Assembly (NCBI GenBank): GCA_003013855.2
Contig: PVNU02001430.1
Coordinates: 806,001-870,000, forward strand
Origin: Liriodendron chinense
Taxonomy: Eukaryota; Streptophyta; Magnoliopsida; Magnoliales; Magnoliaceae
DNA: 64,000 nucleotides
Reading direction: 5' to 3'
Shown: positions 1 through 10,395 of the stretch, piece by piece
Numbering within the stretch: the first letter of the stretch is position 1
Layout: each line of letters opens with the position of its first letter
Program-made: the position numbers and the translations under genes
The notes under the pieces: generated by a model
Database searches by the model: none
Told to the model about the DNA's origin: nothing
What the model saw: the letters and a program-made list of their open reading frames with translations, nothing else

Positions 1-32
1 ACATCGCAACCCTACACTTGGGGAAGCGAACA
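1..32 (+). repeat. 3' end of E1 5' LTR
   Basis: These bases match the last 32 bases of the 3' LTR (11299-11330) and end in the same ...GCGAACA. The rest of the 5' LTR is upstream of the window. Confidence 0.85.
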
Positions 33-38
33 AGTTTT

Positions 39-56
39 TGGCGCCGCTGCTGGGGA
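39..56 (+). other. E1 primer binding site, tRNA-Asp type
   Basis: TGGCGCCGCTGCTGGGGA lies 6 bases after the LTR end. It is complementary, with small differences, to the 3' end of plant tRNA-Asp, the usual Athila primer. Position 57-297 is untranslated leader with no feature I can name. Confidence 0.85.
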
Positions 57-297
57 AGAGGTTAAACGGTTCTAATTGTTCTAGTAGCTATAGAGTAGTC
101 TTAGTTAGGTAGGATTTTCAGTTTTTCTAGAAGTAGTTTTCTGATTTTTTCTAGAATACTAACAATTTTTTGTTTTTGGGTTTTGTAGGAACTTAGTTGC
201 TGACATAGTTCTCACTTCCATGGGTAACATCTCTCCATCGCCCTTTCTTCTTTTTTATTTTTCTTCCAGGGTAGTTCCAACTCTTTAAAATCTCATT

Positions 298-1335
298 ATG
301 GCTGATTGGAAGTGTGGTGCTTATGCTTACCTTTTAGAAGATGAGAGGTCAGACTACGGAATCCAAACTCTTTATGATTGGAACCATTATAAGCACAAGT
401 ATTTTTCTGAGATTCAACCAACCTCCACTACCCCCCAACATAAGACTCTACGTGATTACTGGGTTGAAAATAACAAGAGTGTTCCACCAAGTTTAACAAG
501 AGGTAGGAATAAGAAAAAGGACCGGGGGAGTAATGACCAACCGGTAAAGACATTGCGTGATCACTTGTATGGTCATGCCTATCAACCATCTTATCAGTCT
601 TCGTCATATAACACGTATGGTCTTCATCGAGAGAGTCCTCACACCTCTAGTCCAATAGAAGATGAGCCAACCATAGATGCCAACAATTATCCTCAAGAGT
701 TTCTTTCTCATGATCCACAACCGACACAAACTCTTGAGGATACGCTGCAAGAGTTTATGAAAATAACTGAGCAATGTGTACAAAACCTCTCGCCATCTCA
801 AAATCCTGAACCCAACATTGGGAACACCGAATCAATCCCCAACAATGAGGAGGATGAGGCTATCCAAGCCCAACCCACTTTCGATTTAATGACTAAACTT
901 TTAGAGGATGTAGATCTCAGTGATCCCAACATTACCATCGATTATGGTGAATCAACTATCTCTTTTAGCTATTCCGATTTGAATGATGAAGAGATTTCAA
1001 GGATGGTTGATGAATCCGAGGAATCTACAAAATCTGAAAGTGATAGCTTGATTAACCACAATGAGGGTTCAATGGATGATTGTGAGTCTATGATTTCTTC
1101 TTCCTATGGGCCGAATATTTATGAGTCGCCGGAAGATATTCTTGCTAGAGAAATGGTCGAAGTGGATCTCTTTGAGTCCTCCCACCAATATAACATGACC
1201 AATTCTATTGTGGAAGAACCCCCTTGGGTTGAAAATTCTGTTTCTTTGGATGACGAGGTAGCACAATCTGAAATTTCAAAAGATCAACCAATGCTAGATG
1301 ATGTGCTTACCACTGAATCTAAAATTTTTCTTTGA
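298..1335 (+). CDS. Acidic gag-derived protein of a non-autonomous Athila-like module
   Basis: An open 345-residue frame begins at the first ATG after the leader. Near residue 48 it has TLRDYW and near residue 84 TLRDHL, both echoing the gag N-terminal motif TLRDYLQPAR. Near residue 144 it has TLEDTLQEFM, matching gag C-terminal TLEDTLRVFM and MEDTLKAFI elsewhere in the window. The roughly 300-residue capsid core and the zinc knuckle that normally lie between these motifs are absent. The remaining 180 residues are strongly acidic and rich in Ser, Asp and Glu. I infer a gag remnant that lost its capsid, not a known enzyme. The frame is intact over 1 kb, unlike the neighbouring gag-pol, which suggests it stayed useful or is young. 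It overlaps the next frame by 4 bases. Confidence 0.6.
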   Translation: MADWKCGAYAYLLEDERSDYGIQTLYDWNHYKHKYFSEIQPTSTTPQHKTLRDYWVENNKSVPPSLTRGRNKKKDRGSNDQPVKTLRDHLYGHAYQPSYQSSSYNTYGLHRESPHTSSPIEDEPTIDANNYPQEFLSHDPQPTQTLEDTLQEFMKITEQCVQNLSPSQNPEPNIGNTESIPNNEEDEAIQAQPTFDLMTKLLEDVDLSDPNITIDYGESTISFSYSDLNDEEISRMVDESEESTKSESDSLINHNEGSMDDCESMISSSYGPNIYESPEDILAREMVEVDLFESSHQYNMTNSIVEEPPWVENSVSLDDEVAQSEISKDQPMLDDVLTTESKIFL

Positions 1336-1910
1336 AAGATCTCCCCTCTATAGAGGAGGAATTCCTTACCCTTGAAACAGAATTTCCTCAATCACTTAGG
1401 GAGAATGAGGACCCTTCATCCGACTCTCTCAATTTCCTAGAGGAATGCATGACCCACCCCTATGATCTGGATGATGAGATAATTATGGAGTTGGATAGTT
1501 TGTTAGACATGGTGTTAGTGCCTGAAGAACACCATTCCACTGATTTACACTCTTCACCATTATTTGTGGAAGCACCATGTAATTCTGAAATTGTGGAGGA
1601 GACAACGCAAACTGAAAAATACTTAATGAATGTCTCTCCACCATCATGGGTTCTTCAACCCATTGAAAATTTTGATTGGGAGGACCTGCTTTTAATCAAT
1701 TACAACCCAATTCAGAAATTGAGGAGATATCTTTTTGCTGCTTTTATCTCCTCCTTACATGCGTGGTGTGCACACTATGATTGGACCTTCATGAAGAAAT
1801 GCACCCAGGTATACATTCGAGCAGGACTTTGGATGGTCCTCATGAGAAACCTACTGAAATTCATGAAGATCCTACTCAAATTTGATCATGTAGTCGATCG
1901 GACTAATTAA
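1332..1910 (+). CDS. Continuation of the acidic ORF in a shifted frame
   Basis: A 192-residue frame follows directly in another frame (ATGA overlap with the previous stop). Residues about 36-60 (EECMTHPYDLDDEIIMELD) resemble the linker between protease and RT in the E1 pol frame, which has CVAHSHKINDEIIREMD at about 5674-5718. They also resemble the acidic tail of element N. This places the ORF as the equivalent of the post-protease linker with no protease before it and no RT after it. The last 60 residues are basic and look like a decayed tail. Either this is a single ancestral protein broken by a frameshift near 1330, or it is a second protein reached by stop-restart at the overlap. I cannot decide which. 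Confidence 0.5.
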   Translation: MKDLPSIEEEFLTLETEFPQSLRENEDPSSDSLNFLEECMTHPYDLDDEIIMELDSLLDMVLVPEEHHSTDLHSSPLFVEAPCNSEIVEETTQTEKYLMNVSPPSWVLQPIENFDWEDLLLINYNPIQKLRRYLFAAFISSLHAWCAHYDWTFMKKCTQVYIRAGLWMVLMRNLLKFMKILLKFDHVVDRTN

Positions 1911-1970
1911 AGGTAGGTAGGTAGGTTAGGATTTCTTTATGCATTTAGGATTGAATAAGTCTCATTGAGA

Positions 1971-2442
1971 CAATGGAAGATGCTAGAATTGATCTACTTG
2001 CTACCTTAGGTACTCTCGTTCTCACTCTCCTTTGTTTTATGTCATTGCTCTCATGTCATGCATATTGCATATCTTATTACATTGAGGACAATGGAAGATG
2101 CTAGAATTGATCTACTTACTACCTTAGGTACTCTCGTTCTCACTCTCCTTTGTTTTATGTCATTGCTCTCATGTCATGCATATTGCATATCTTATTACAT
2201 TGAGGACAATGGAAGATGCTAGAATTGATCTACTTGCTACCTTAGGTACTCTCGTTCTCACTCTCCTTTGTTTTATGTCATTGCTCTCATGTCATGCATA
2301 TTGCATATCTTATTACATTGAGGACAATGGAAGATGCTAGAATTGATCTACTTGCTACCTTAGGTACTCTCGTTCTCACTCTCCTTTGTTTTATGTCATT
2401 GCTCTCATGTCATGCATATTGCATATCTTATTACATTGAGGA
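1971..2442 (+). repeat. Four tandem copies of a 118-bp unit
   Basis: CAATGGAAGATGCTAG recurs at 1971, 2089, 2207 and 2325, and the diverged fifth start is at 2443. The copies are almost identical. A single copy of the related sequence occurs at about 8840-8920 in the downstream 3' block. The repeat lies just after the acidic ORF stop and before the conserved 3' untranslated block. Confidence 0.9.
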
Positions 2443-3350
2443 CAATGTAAGATTTTGGTTGGGGGGTGAGATTCCTTAGATGAATCTACCAGCTTTTGTG
2501 ACATTTCGAGCAATTATGTAGAAAATTTTCAATTTTTCTAAAATTCAAAACTCTTTTGGAAAACTTTGTTTCTATGCATTTAAGATGATACGAAGTGAGT
2601 GATGTCGCAAGCTTTGAACTTCTCTTAATATAATGGTTTTATATGTAAATTCCCCTATTTATGTGAGTGATAGAAAATTTGAACACTTTTACACCTAGTT
2701 CACATTACACGATTTTCATGGGTTGAAAGAATTATGTGATTTGTGGATTAGCTAGACTTTGATTTAAGGTGTTGAGAAACCAAGCCGGGGTACTTTGTTC
2801 ATCCTTGTCCATGGGAAAATAACGAAAGATATGGATTTCTAAAAATTCTATCTAATTTAAAAGAAAAAGGAAAAAGGAAGGATGAAATTGAGAATGATGG
2901 AAAAATGGTGGAAATTCCGAAAAGGGCTACCTATTACCAACCAGGGGATGGTCTACCTGTAATCAAAGCAGGAAATGGGACGTAGTGTGAAAGCCATCGG
3001 AAGGACGGTAAAGCAAATTCCTTTCATTGGCTTGGTGTTGCTCTATACACCTTGAAATCCATAGTTTAGTTGATCTATGAAGAAGATAAGCCTAGAAACT
3101 CATGAGATGAACTTTCACTATGCACACTAGGTTGACTTTGTTCGAGTTCTTCTATTCATCAATCAATCAGCGAAAATTTCATATGGACACTTATTATGTT
3201 TTGAGAGTTTAAGGTTTCAACTTCTATCACCTAATTTTTCTGAATTTTACACTTGTATGTCTCGGAATGGATAGAAGCATAGTTTCTAAAGGAGAGTTGG
3301 TTTTTGGAGAATTGAACTTGTTTCATGCATGTTTTGCTCGGGACTAGCAG
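2443..3350 (+). other. First 3' untranslated block of E1 (no gene)
   Basis: This block is homologous to 8914-9841 and to 28548-29480: it shares the TTGAGGACAATG and TTGGTTGGGGGGTG motifs, then AACCAAGCCGGGG, then TTTGCTCGGGACTAGCA. In the other two copies this sequence leads into the polypurine tract and 3' LTR. Here it stops at about 3350, a few bases before the tract. Confidence 0.85.
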
Positions 3351-3351
3351 T

Positions 3352-4484
3352 AAATCAACCTAATCCGATGGCCAATCCAAATCTGGGCCAAAACCAAACC
3401 TAAACGAGAGAGAATGTGGTTGAGAATGTTCCCCGACCAAGAACATTACGTGATTACTTGCAACCAGCAAGAGCGAACACTCCCTCATGCATAATCTTTC
3501 CAAAAAGTGCAGGGAATGTCGATTTGAAACCGGGAGTAATCCAACTCCTCCCAAAATTCCATAGATTAGACAGTGAAAGTGCCTATCAACACCTTAAGGA
3601 GTTTGATGAGGTAATAACCACCATGCACTTTGTGAATGTTACTGATGATGTGGTAAGACTTAAATTATTTCCTTTTACCCTTAAAGATAAAGCTAAAGGT
3701 TGGCTTCATGCATTAAGGCCAAGATCAATTGGTGCATGGACTGATATGCATAGGGAATTCATTAAAAAATTCTTCCCTACTCACAAAACGAACATGTTGA
3801 GGCGCCTTATCATGAACTTTGCCCAAAAGGAAGATAGGACCTTCTTCCAATGTTGGGAGAGGTTTAAGGACTTGTTAAATGCATACCCACATCATGGCTA
3901 TGAAATTTGGCGGGTTATAAGCTTTTTCTATGACGGACTGACTTCACCTATGCGCCAATTTGTAGAGATGATGTGTAATGGGGAGTTCATGAATAAGGAA
4001 GCCGATGAAGAATGAGACTATTTGGAGGAAGTAACTGAGAATGCACAGTCTTGGGATACCTAAACCAGCAAATTCCAAGATTGGCCAACAAAAAGAAAAA
4101 TGAGGAATTTATGTCTTATTAGAAGAGGATAACATAAGTGCACGGGTGGCTAGCCTCACAAGAAAAATTAAGGCCATGGAATTAAGGAAAGGAGAGACGA
4201 TTAACTCCAATGACGTTGAAACTGTTTGTGAAATTTGTGCTCGAAATCAACATGCAACACAAGTCTGTCCCACAATTTCAGCGGTTCAGGACATCTTACA
4301 AGAACAATCAAATGCCATAAACAGTTATCAACGGCAATTTGGTGCTCCAAACTCAAACACGTTTAATTCTAATTGGAAGAACTATCCCAACTTTAGTTGA
4401 AGGAATGGACTCACTGCGAATCTAACCAATATCCCTCAAGCTCAACCTATACTAGGTCCATCTCTAGTCATTACACCAAAAGTT
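3352..4484 (+). pseudogene. gag: E1 gag (capsid and nucleocapsid), decayed
   Basis: This is structural Gag of the Athila lineage, which forms the virus-like particle. The sequence enters at NQPNPMANPN, just downstream of the start codon seen in the related copy at 63620, so the native start is missing. Capsid motifs follow in order: TLRDYLQPAR (3440s), PKFHRLDSES (3550s), LKLFPFTLKDKAKGWL (3660s), FKDLLNAYPHHGYE (3860s) and RQFVEMMCNGEF (3950s). A zinc knuckle C-x2-C-x4-H-x4-C (CEICARNQHATQVC) is at about 4230-4270. Breaks include a TAA where the related copy has GAA (about 3403), TGA at 4013 where relatives have TGG, a run of shifts at 4060-4140 and TGA at 4398 in place of TGG. It is clearly a pseudogene. 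Confidence 0.85.
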
Positions 4485-6164
4485 ATGCTAGAGGAGATGT
4501 TGGGTGCATTTGTATCGGTTCAAGCTGAGTATAACAAGACTAATTCTCTGAAAATAGATGGGTTCATGCAAGAGCAACTGAAATTCAATCAAAATTCAAC
4601 TCAAGCCATCAATGAATTGAAAACCTCAATGGCTAGGGTTGAATCTTACCTCAGTGTTAGGGAGAAAGGCACACTTCCTGCCCAACCTCTTCCTAACCCA
4701 AGAACCCAATTTGAGATACAAGACTCAGGCTCATCCTCCCAACACACGGAGCATGTTCAAGCTATAACCACTTTGAGAAGTGGGAAAATAGTTAATAAAT
4801 CTAATCCAGTGAAGGCCCCAAAGCCTAAGGATCCGAAAAATTCCAAAGAGGATGATGGCTTAAACAACACTCCACAAGAGAAAGAACCGGAAAGGCGATA
4901 CAAGCCGGTTGCCCCATTTCCCCAAAGGTTGATTTCACCAAAACCTTTAGACAAAAATCTAAAAATTTTAGAGGTTTTCAAGCAGGTGAAGATCAACATC
5001 CCGTTGTTGGATGCCATAAAACAAATACCATCATATGCCAAATTTCTAAAGGAATTGTGTACGGTCAAAAGGAAACACAATGTTCATAACAAAGTACTTT
5101 TGACTGAGAATTTGAGCGCTATTATCAAACAAGAGGTGCCTCAAAAATACAAGGATCCGGGTAGTCCAACCATCTCATGCATTATAGGAGACTACCGGAT
5201 TAAACAAGCCCTACTCGATTTGGGGGCAAGTGTGAAGCTCATTCCATACTCAGTTTACGAACAACTTGGGTTAGGTGAATTGAAACCCACCAAAACCACA
5301 CTCCAACTTGCTGATAAATCCATTCGTATACCAAGAGGAATGATTGAGGATGTTCTAGTCCAAGTTGATAAATTCTACTACCCAGTAGACTTTATTGTCT
5401 TGGATACACATCCTGTGATAGGTACTAGTGCTCAAATTCCTGTTATACTTGGCCGCCCTTTTCTAGCTACTTCAAATGCAATTATCAATTGTAGAAACGG
5501 GCTTGTACAAATGTCCTTTGGAAATATGACTCTTGAGCTTAATATATTTAATTTATGCAAACAACCACGGGAGGTCGATGAGGAGATCCACGAGATAAAC
5601 TTGATTGAATCATTCGTGGAAGAAACTTTTCCCTCAACATTATATTCCGACCCTTTTGAGGCATGTGTGGCCCACTCTCATAAGATAAATGATGAAATAA
5701 TACGAGAGATGGATGCCATTTTAGATGCGATGCCGGTGCTTGATAACAAAAGATGGAGGGCCCTATTTGAGTCTTTGCCCGTAAACAAGAACAAAGCCCT
5801 CCCATCCAATATCAAGGCACCAACACTCGACATAAAACCATTACCAAGTGAGCTGAAATATGTCAATTTAGGTCGAGATGAGACATATCCGGTGGTGATT
5901 GCTTCCCACTTGGATGAGGAACAAGAGAGTAGGCTAATGGCCACTCTATTAGAGCACAAGAGTGCCATTGGGTGGTCGATTGCGGATCTCAAAGGCATAG
6001 ACCCACTGATTTGTACTCATCGCATACACCTTGAGGAGAATGAGAAGACATCTAGGCAACCACAAAGACGACTCAATGCAAACATGAAGGAAGTGGTTAA
6101 GGCCGAAGTGGTAAAACTATTGGATGTGGGTATTATCTACCCAAATCCGATAGTCAATGGGTGA
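4485..6164 (+). pseudogene. pol: E1 gag C-terminus, aspartic protease and RT N-terminus
   Basis: A long 559-residue open frame. Residues 1-110 are the Gag tail (TTLRSGKIVNK marks its end). The protease is at about residues 210-360, with the active site LDLGAS (about 5217) followed by LIPYSVYEQLGL and VILGRPFLATS, all as in Athila proteases. A linker follows (EIIREMDAILDAM, about 5695), then the start of reverse transcriptase (SAIGWSIADLKGIDP, about 5965). The frame ends at 6164 through a small frameshift. In the +2 frame the sequence continues DSQWVSRTQVVPKKSG without loss, so a few bases around 6140-6150 were gained or lost. The protease would release Gag and Pol parts in the particle. The domain itself looks intact. 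Confidence 0.85.
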
Positions 6165-6838
6165 GTCGAACTCAAGTGGTGCCTAAGAAATCTGGAATAA
6201 CCATCGTAGCCAATGCCAATAATGAACTTGTACCAACCAGAGTCACTACCGGTTGGAGAATGTGCATTGACTACAAGAAGCTAAACATTGTCACGAGGAA
6301 AGACCACTTCCCCCTATCGTTTATTGATCAAATTTTAGAAAGGTTGGTGGGTCATTCCCATTTTTGCTTCCTTGATGGCTATTCAGGGTACAACCAAATA
6401 GATATCGCCCGTGAAGACCATGAAAAGACTACATTCACATGTCCATTCGGCACCTTCGCCTATCGACGGATGCCGTTTGGACTATGTAATGCCCCTGCCA
6501 CATTTCAACGTTGTATGATGAGTATCTTTTCTGATATGGTGGGAACAATTCTCGAAGTCTTTATAGATGACTTCTCAGTATTTGGTTGTAGCTTTGATGA
6601 GTGCCTTGTGCACTTAAAATCTGTGCTGAAAAGATGTGAAGAGAAGAACCTTGTGCTGAATTGGGAAAAGTGTCACTTTATGGTTCAAAAGGGAATTGTA
6701 CTTGGTCACATCGTTTCACAAAATAGAATAGAGGTGGACAAAGCGAAAATCGATCTTATCTCTAACTTCCACCACCTAAGAGCATACGAGATGTGTGGTC
6801 CTTTTTGGGACACGCATGATTTTATAGAAGGTTCATAA
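6161..6838 (+). pseudogene. pol: E1 reverse transcriptase core
   Basis: Reverse transcriptase palm and fingers of a Ty3/gypsy element. Visible motifs are WRMCIDYKKLN, CFLDGYSGYNQI, the PFGTFAYRRMPFGLCNAPATF block, and the catalytic FIDDFSVFG at about 6562-6588 with both aspartates present. LVLNWEKCHFMV and LGHIVS follow. A shift between about 6780 and 6826 breaks the path to RNase H. The first codon of this frame is not a real start; it is entered by the upstream frameshift. Confidence 0.88.
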
Positions 6839-7524
6839 AGGACTTCAGTTCATTCTCTCGTCCTTTATATAACCTACTTCAAAAGAAAAATTCATTCGAG
6901 TGGAATGAAGAATGTCAAAATGCCTTTACCACACATAAAGGTATGTTGACATGTGCTCCCATAATGCAACCACCTGATTGGAGCCTTCCTTTTGAAATTA
7001 TGTGCGATGCGAGCGACTATGCTATTGGGGCCATGCTAGGCCAAAGAAAAGAGAAGAAGCCATGTGTTATCTATTATGCAAGTAGAACCTTAAACTCAGC
7101 TCAAGCAAACTACACTACTATAGAAAGAGAACTTTCAGCCATAGTTTTTGCCTTAGACAAGTTTAGGTCTTACTTGATTGGATCAAAGATCATCATATTC
7201 ACTGACCATGCCGCGCTTAAGTACCTTCTCTTTAAGAAGGATGCTAAACCACAGTTGTTAAGATGGATCCTTCTACTCCAGGAATTTGACATAGAGATAC
7301 GTGATAAGAAAGGAGTAGAAAATGTAGTGGCTAACCATCTCTCTCGACTTGTCCTCACTAATTCCCCTGAAACGACCACGATCAATGACTTGTTCCTTGA
7401 TGAACAACCTTTTGAAGTCTCCCAATTACCATGGTACGCGGACATTGCTAACTATCTTGCTACAGGTACAATTCCTACACATTGGAAAAAGCAAGATAAG
7501 GATAAATTCTTCACTGAGGTGTGA
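6826..7524 (+). pseudogene. pol: E1 RNase H domain and connection
   Basis: The frame resumes as RRFIKDFSSF (RT connection), then FEIMCDASDYAIGAMLGQ with the first catalytic Asp, ASRTLNSAQANYTTIERELSA with the catalytic Glu, and IIFTDHAALKYL with a further Asp. It closes with NVVANHLSRL. This degrades the RNA strand during reverse transcription. A TGA at 7522-7524 ends the frame just before integrase. Confidence 0.85.
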
Positions 7525-8247
7525 AAATTCCTATGGGACGACCCATACTTATTCAAGTATTGTCCCGATCGAATCATAAGGAGATGTGTGCCAGATGATA
7601 AACAACAAAGTATCACCTCCTTTTGTTACTCCCAAGCATGTGGTGGCCACTTTTCGGCTAAGAAGACCACAGCCAAAATTCTGCAACGTGGGTTTTACTG
7701 GCCCACTATGTTCAAAGACACACACGAGTTTTGCAAATCATGTGAGCCTTGTCAGAAATTGGGAGGAATCTCCGGTAGAAATATGATGCTACTCAATCCC
7801 ATCTTAATAATTGAAATTTTTTACTGTTGGGGTATCGATTTCATGGGTCCATTCCCATCTTCTTTTGGAAATGCATACATCTTGCTTGTCGTTGATTATG
7901 TTTCCAAATGGGTCAAGGCCATCCCTTGCCAGAATAATGACCATAAAATGGTCATTCGCTTCTTAAAAGAGAATATTCTTTCCCTGTTTGGAACACCTCG
8001 AGTCATCATCAGTGATGGAGGTCTCACTTTTGTAATCGCCCATGTGAAACCTTAATGAAGAAATATGGCGTAACACACAAAGTGAGCACCCCCTTATCAC
8101 CCGCAAACTAGTGGACAAGCTGAGATATCCAATAGAGAGATTAAACACATTTTAGAGAAAACGGTGAACCCCAATCGCAAGGATTGATCGCTTCGACTTA
8201 CCAATGCGCTTTGGGCCTACCGTACTGCTTTTAAGACCCCTATTGGA
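7525..8247 (+). pseudogene. pol: E1 integrase zinc domain and catalytic core
   Basis: The sequence reads FLWDDPYLFKYCPDRIIRRC, then ACGGHFSAKKTTAKIL and CKSCEPCQKLG, the histidine-cysteine zinc-binding domain. The core follows with GIDFMGPFPSSFGN (first Asp, about 7835), VVDYVSKWVKAIP and VIISDGG (second Asp, about 8010). The frame stops at 8053-8055. After a shift the third residue is still seen in SNREIKHILEKT (about 8129-8164). The core matches the Athila lineage. It is broken by the frame change near 8040 and a TGA near 8185. Confidence 0.82.
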
Positions 8248-8727
8248 ATGTCTCCCTATAGACTTGTCTATGGGAAGGCTTTTCACTTGCTTGTGGAGTT
8301 AGAACATAGGGCATATTGGGCAATTAAGAAGATGAATTTTGATTCTAACAAGGCGAGCTCGTTGCGCAAACTTCAATTGAATGAACTTGCAGAAATCCGG
8401 AACGAAGCTTATGAGAATGAGAGAATTTACAAGGATAAGACGAAGATATTCCATGATAAGAAAATTCTTCATAAGACATTCACGATCAATCAAAAAGTCC
8501 TTTTGTATAATTCTCGCCTCCATTTATTTCCGAGCAAATTGAGATCTCGATGGACCGGTCCCTACATTGTGCAAACTGTCTACCCATATGGGACCGTCAA
8601 GTTGTTAAATCCAAGGAACGACAACATTTTTAAGTCGAATGGTCAGCGATTAAAGCCATTCTTTGAGAAGTTTCCTTCAGAAGGTATGTCCATACCTCTG
8701 ACTGATCTTGTGTATCAGGATGATTGA
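8248..8727 (+). pseudogene. pol: E1 integrase C-terminal part
   Basis: A 159-residue frame starting at MSPYRLVYGKAFHLLVELEHRAYW, the usual plant gypsy integrase segment after the core. It is followed by LRSRWTGPYIV and GTVKLLNP and ends normally at 8727. Pol of E1 is therefore complete in extent but interrupted at least four times. Confidence 0.82.
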
Positions 8728-9850
8728 TCTCCTAGTCTGATGGAGGTATGGAGTAGTTAGAATTAGGATTTGGTTGCTTTTGTTTATTTTTCATAGGTTA
8801 GTTAGAAGGAGGAAGAATTCCACTTTTCACTCTCTCAGGTACTATCATTCCTCACTCCCTTTTATTTTAGAATTGCTCTCATGTTTGCTTATTGCACATC
8901 TTTTACATTGAGGACAATGCAAGATTTGGTTGGGGGGTGTAGGATCACTTGAATGAATCCAGTATTTTGTAACATCTCGAGCAATTATGTATAAAAAAAT
9001 TTATTTCTCTAAATTTCAAACCTCTTTTAGAAAACCTTACTGTTATGCATTCGAGATCATATGAGTATAAGAAGAGGAGATACGAAGTGTATGATGTTGT
9101 AAGTCTTAAACTTCTTTCAACATAATGGTTTTATATGTGAATTCCCCTATTTTTGTGATTGATAGAAAATTTGAACACTTTTACACCTAGTTCACATTAC
9201 ACGATTTTCATGAGTTAAAAGGATTATGCGATTTGTGGATTAGCTAGATTTTGACTTAAGGTGTTGAGAAACCAAGCCGGGTTACTTTGTCCATCCTTGT
9301 CCATGGGAAAATAACGAAAGATATGGATTTCTAAAAATTCTATCTAAATTAAAAAGAAAAAGGAAAAGGAATGATGAAATTGGGAATGATGAAAAATTGG
9401 TGGAAAATTCCGATTAGGGCTACCTACTACCAATCGGGGGATGGTCTACCAGTAACCAAAGCCGGAAATTAGATGTAGTGTGAAAGTCGTTGGAAGGACG
9501 GTAAGGTAAATTTCTGTCATTGGGTTGATGTTGCTCTATATACCTTAAGATCTATAGTCTAGTTAATCTATGAAGAAGATAGTCTTGGAAACTCATGAGA
9601 TGAATTTTCACTATGCACACTAGGTTGAATTTGTTCAAGTTCTTCTATTTGTCAAACAATCAGCGGGAATTTCATATGGATACTTATTATGTTTTAAGAG
9701 TTTACAGTTTCAACCTCTATCACCTAATTTCTCTAACTCTTACACTTATGTAGTTTGGGATGTATAGAAGAATGGTTTTTAAAGGAGAGTTGGGTTTGGA
9801 GAATGAAATTGATTTCACGCATATTTTGCTCGGGACTAGCAAAATGCTGG
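8728..9850 (+). other. Second 3' untranslated block of E1 (no gene)
   Basis: Homologous to 2443-3350 and 28281-29484. No open frame or env-like gene is seen. Confidence 0.85.
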
Positions 9851-9859
9851 TTGGGGGTG
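9851..9859 (+). other. E1 polypurine tract
   Basis: TTGGGGGTG immediately precedes the LTR start TGTTGAGC; this is the plus-strand primer for reverse transcription. Confidence 0.8.
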
Positions 9860-10096
9860 TGTTGAGCTCTTAATTGTGCATATTCTAACCCCAATTTATC
9901 ACTCATTATGCTTGTTTTCATGGTTTATAGGCTAAACTAATGCATAGATTTGTGATTGTAGGGATGAGAGAGAAGAATCATCAAATGGAGACTTAAAGAC
10001 ACTATTTAGAAGCAAAGAAGATCAAAGGACCAAGTGTCGAAGGATGAAAGAAAGAAGTCAGAGAAATAAAGAAAGAAAGCAGAAGAGCACACCCAA

Positions 10097-10288
10097 GACT
10101 GGTCGTCTGACCAGTCAGCACATTCAACTGAGGGACCCTGCGGCCACATCTCTCTGGACTGTTCATGACCGCTCGTACTACCGGTCGTCCACTGCTGCGA
10201 CCGGTCCTTGAATTAATTTTCTGGGGTGAAAAATCCCAAAACTCTTTGGACACTTTTTACATTTTTTAAACCGGTCGTGCGACCGGTC
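10097..10288 (+). promoter_or_regulatory. U3 palindrome cluster with GACCGGTC core
   Basis: Paired arms such as GACTGGTCGTCTGACCAGTC (10097) and CCGGTCGTGCGACCGGTC (10271), with single arms between, lie about 100-290 bp upstream of the TATA box. The position in U3 suggests regulatory sites. Function is inferred. Confidence 0.55.
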
Positions 10289-10388
10289 TCTGCGTAATGT
10301 GGCGTGTTCTACAAGTCCCGAAATTCTCTGCGCACTGCGTACTCTTACGTAATTTCTGGAAGATTTTGATGCTGCGGAGCCTCCCCAC

Positions 10389-10395
10389 TATAAAA
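10389..10395 (+). promoter_or_regulatory. TATA box of E1 LTR
   Basis: TATAAAA in CCACTATAAAAGGACACC, a context repeated in several other LTRs of the window. Confidence 0.7.

Noticed and set aside
1971..2479. Regular repeats considered as a CRISPR array
   Set aside because: The whole 118-bp unit repeats with no unique spacers, and the setting is a plant retrotransposon.
8728..9850. Search for an env-like gene between pol and the 3' LTR of E1
   Set aside because: No long frame, signal peptide or membrane segment; the region is the shared untranslated block.
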